64,000 nucleotides of DNA from an uncultured Ruminococcus sp. (lineage in GTDB: Bacteria > Bacillota > Clostridia > Oscillospirales > Acutalibacteraceae), in contig CACYWT010000007.1 of NCBI GenBank assembly GCA_902778175.1, forward strand, positions 1-64,000, written 5' to 3'. Below the pieces are notes generated by a model that saw only the letters and a program-made list of their open reading frames with translations, did not search any database and had not been told where the DNA came from. The translations under genes were made by a program, and so were the position numbers. Of this stretch, positions 63,944 to 64,000 are shown in pieces. The stretch's first letter is position 1, and each line of letters opens with the position of its first letter.

Positions 63944-64000
63944 TCATGCTGTGGTTTCTGTGTTTTCGCCGGATCGGGTATCGGAACTTTCAGCCTGATC
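63944..64000 (-). CDS. C-terminus of a gene cut by the window edge
   Basis: The last 18 codons of a minus-strand frame (Ser/Thr/Glu-rich end, ...TETTA stop) run off the window, and a terminator follows 6 bp later. Too little remains to name it. Confidence 0.4.
   Translation of the reverse strand, partial: DQAESSDTRSGENTETTA

Overview
The window looks like chromosome of a low-to-mid GC, anaerobic, spore-forming Firmicute of the Oscillospiraceae, most likely Ruminococcus or a close relative. The evidence is a multi-domain secreted alpha-amylase with Ig-like and starch-binding modules, a dockerin-bearing secreted protein, sporulation sigma-K, class III (anaerobic) ribonucleotide reductase, type III glutamine synthetase, Feo iron uptake and L-lactate dehydrogenase. 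Genus and species are inference; no marker RNA is present.

Layout. 1-8.0 kb: Smr-domain protein, then a glucan block (cytosolic GH13 enzyme, asparagine synthase, TetR-type regulator, branching enzyme glgB) and a secreted dockerin protein. 8.2-8.5 kb: two tRNA-Ser genes. 9.1-15.1 kb: a five-gene minus-strand cluster: STAS protein, SpoIIE-type PP2C phosphatase, MATE transporter fused to an RsbW-like ATPase domain, HAD phosphatase and FGGY sugar kinase. This looks like a partner-switching module tied to a transporter. 15.3-19.7 kb: a rearranged accessory stretch. The 3' half of a tRNA-Leu(CAG) lies on the plus strand at 15.3 kb and the matching 5' half lies on the minus strand at 19.6 kb. Between them are a TetR regulator with two anchored hydrolases, a truncated third gene fused to a 5'-truncated mcrC, and an intact second tRNA-Leu(CAG).

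19.9-38 kb: mostly housekeeping genes: DUF6465 protein, PAP2 phosphatase, FeoB/FeoA, peptide deformylase-like protein, stand-alone GMP synthase ATPase subunit, GNAT, HtpG, FtsK, UppP, ClpP-like TepA, sugar O-acetyltransferase, NrdG/NrdD and a Crp-family regulator. 38.2-42.2 kb: the large secreted alpha-amylase. 42.7-49.4 kb: DUF4317 protein, HD protein with a PF06541 membrane protein, sigma-K, tRNA-Gly, SDR epimerase, small winged-helix protein, Ldh and GNAT. 49.5-59.9 kb: nitrogen assimilation: Amt-PII fusion, GlnN (type III glutamine synthetase) behind a long structured leader, and GltB/GltD. 60-63.9 kb: ABC-2 exporter and a histidine kinase/response regulator pair. A gene truncated by the window edge closes the window.

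The most unusual signals are the split tRNA-Leu with its apparent replacement tRNA, the MATE-ATPase partner-switching cluster, and the glnN leader RNA carrying a perfect 20-bp tandem duplication. All positions of motifs and repeats were read by eye; no alignment, folding or database search was run.
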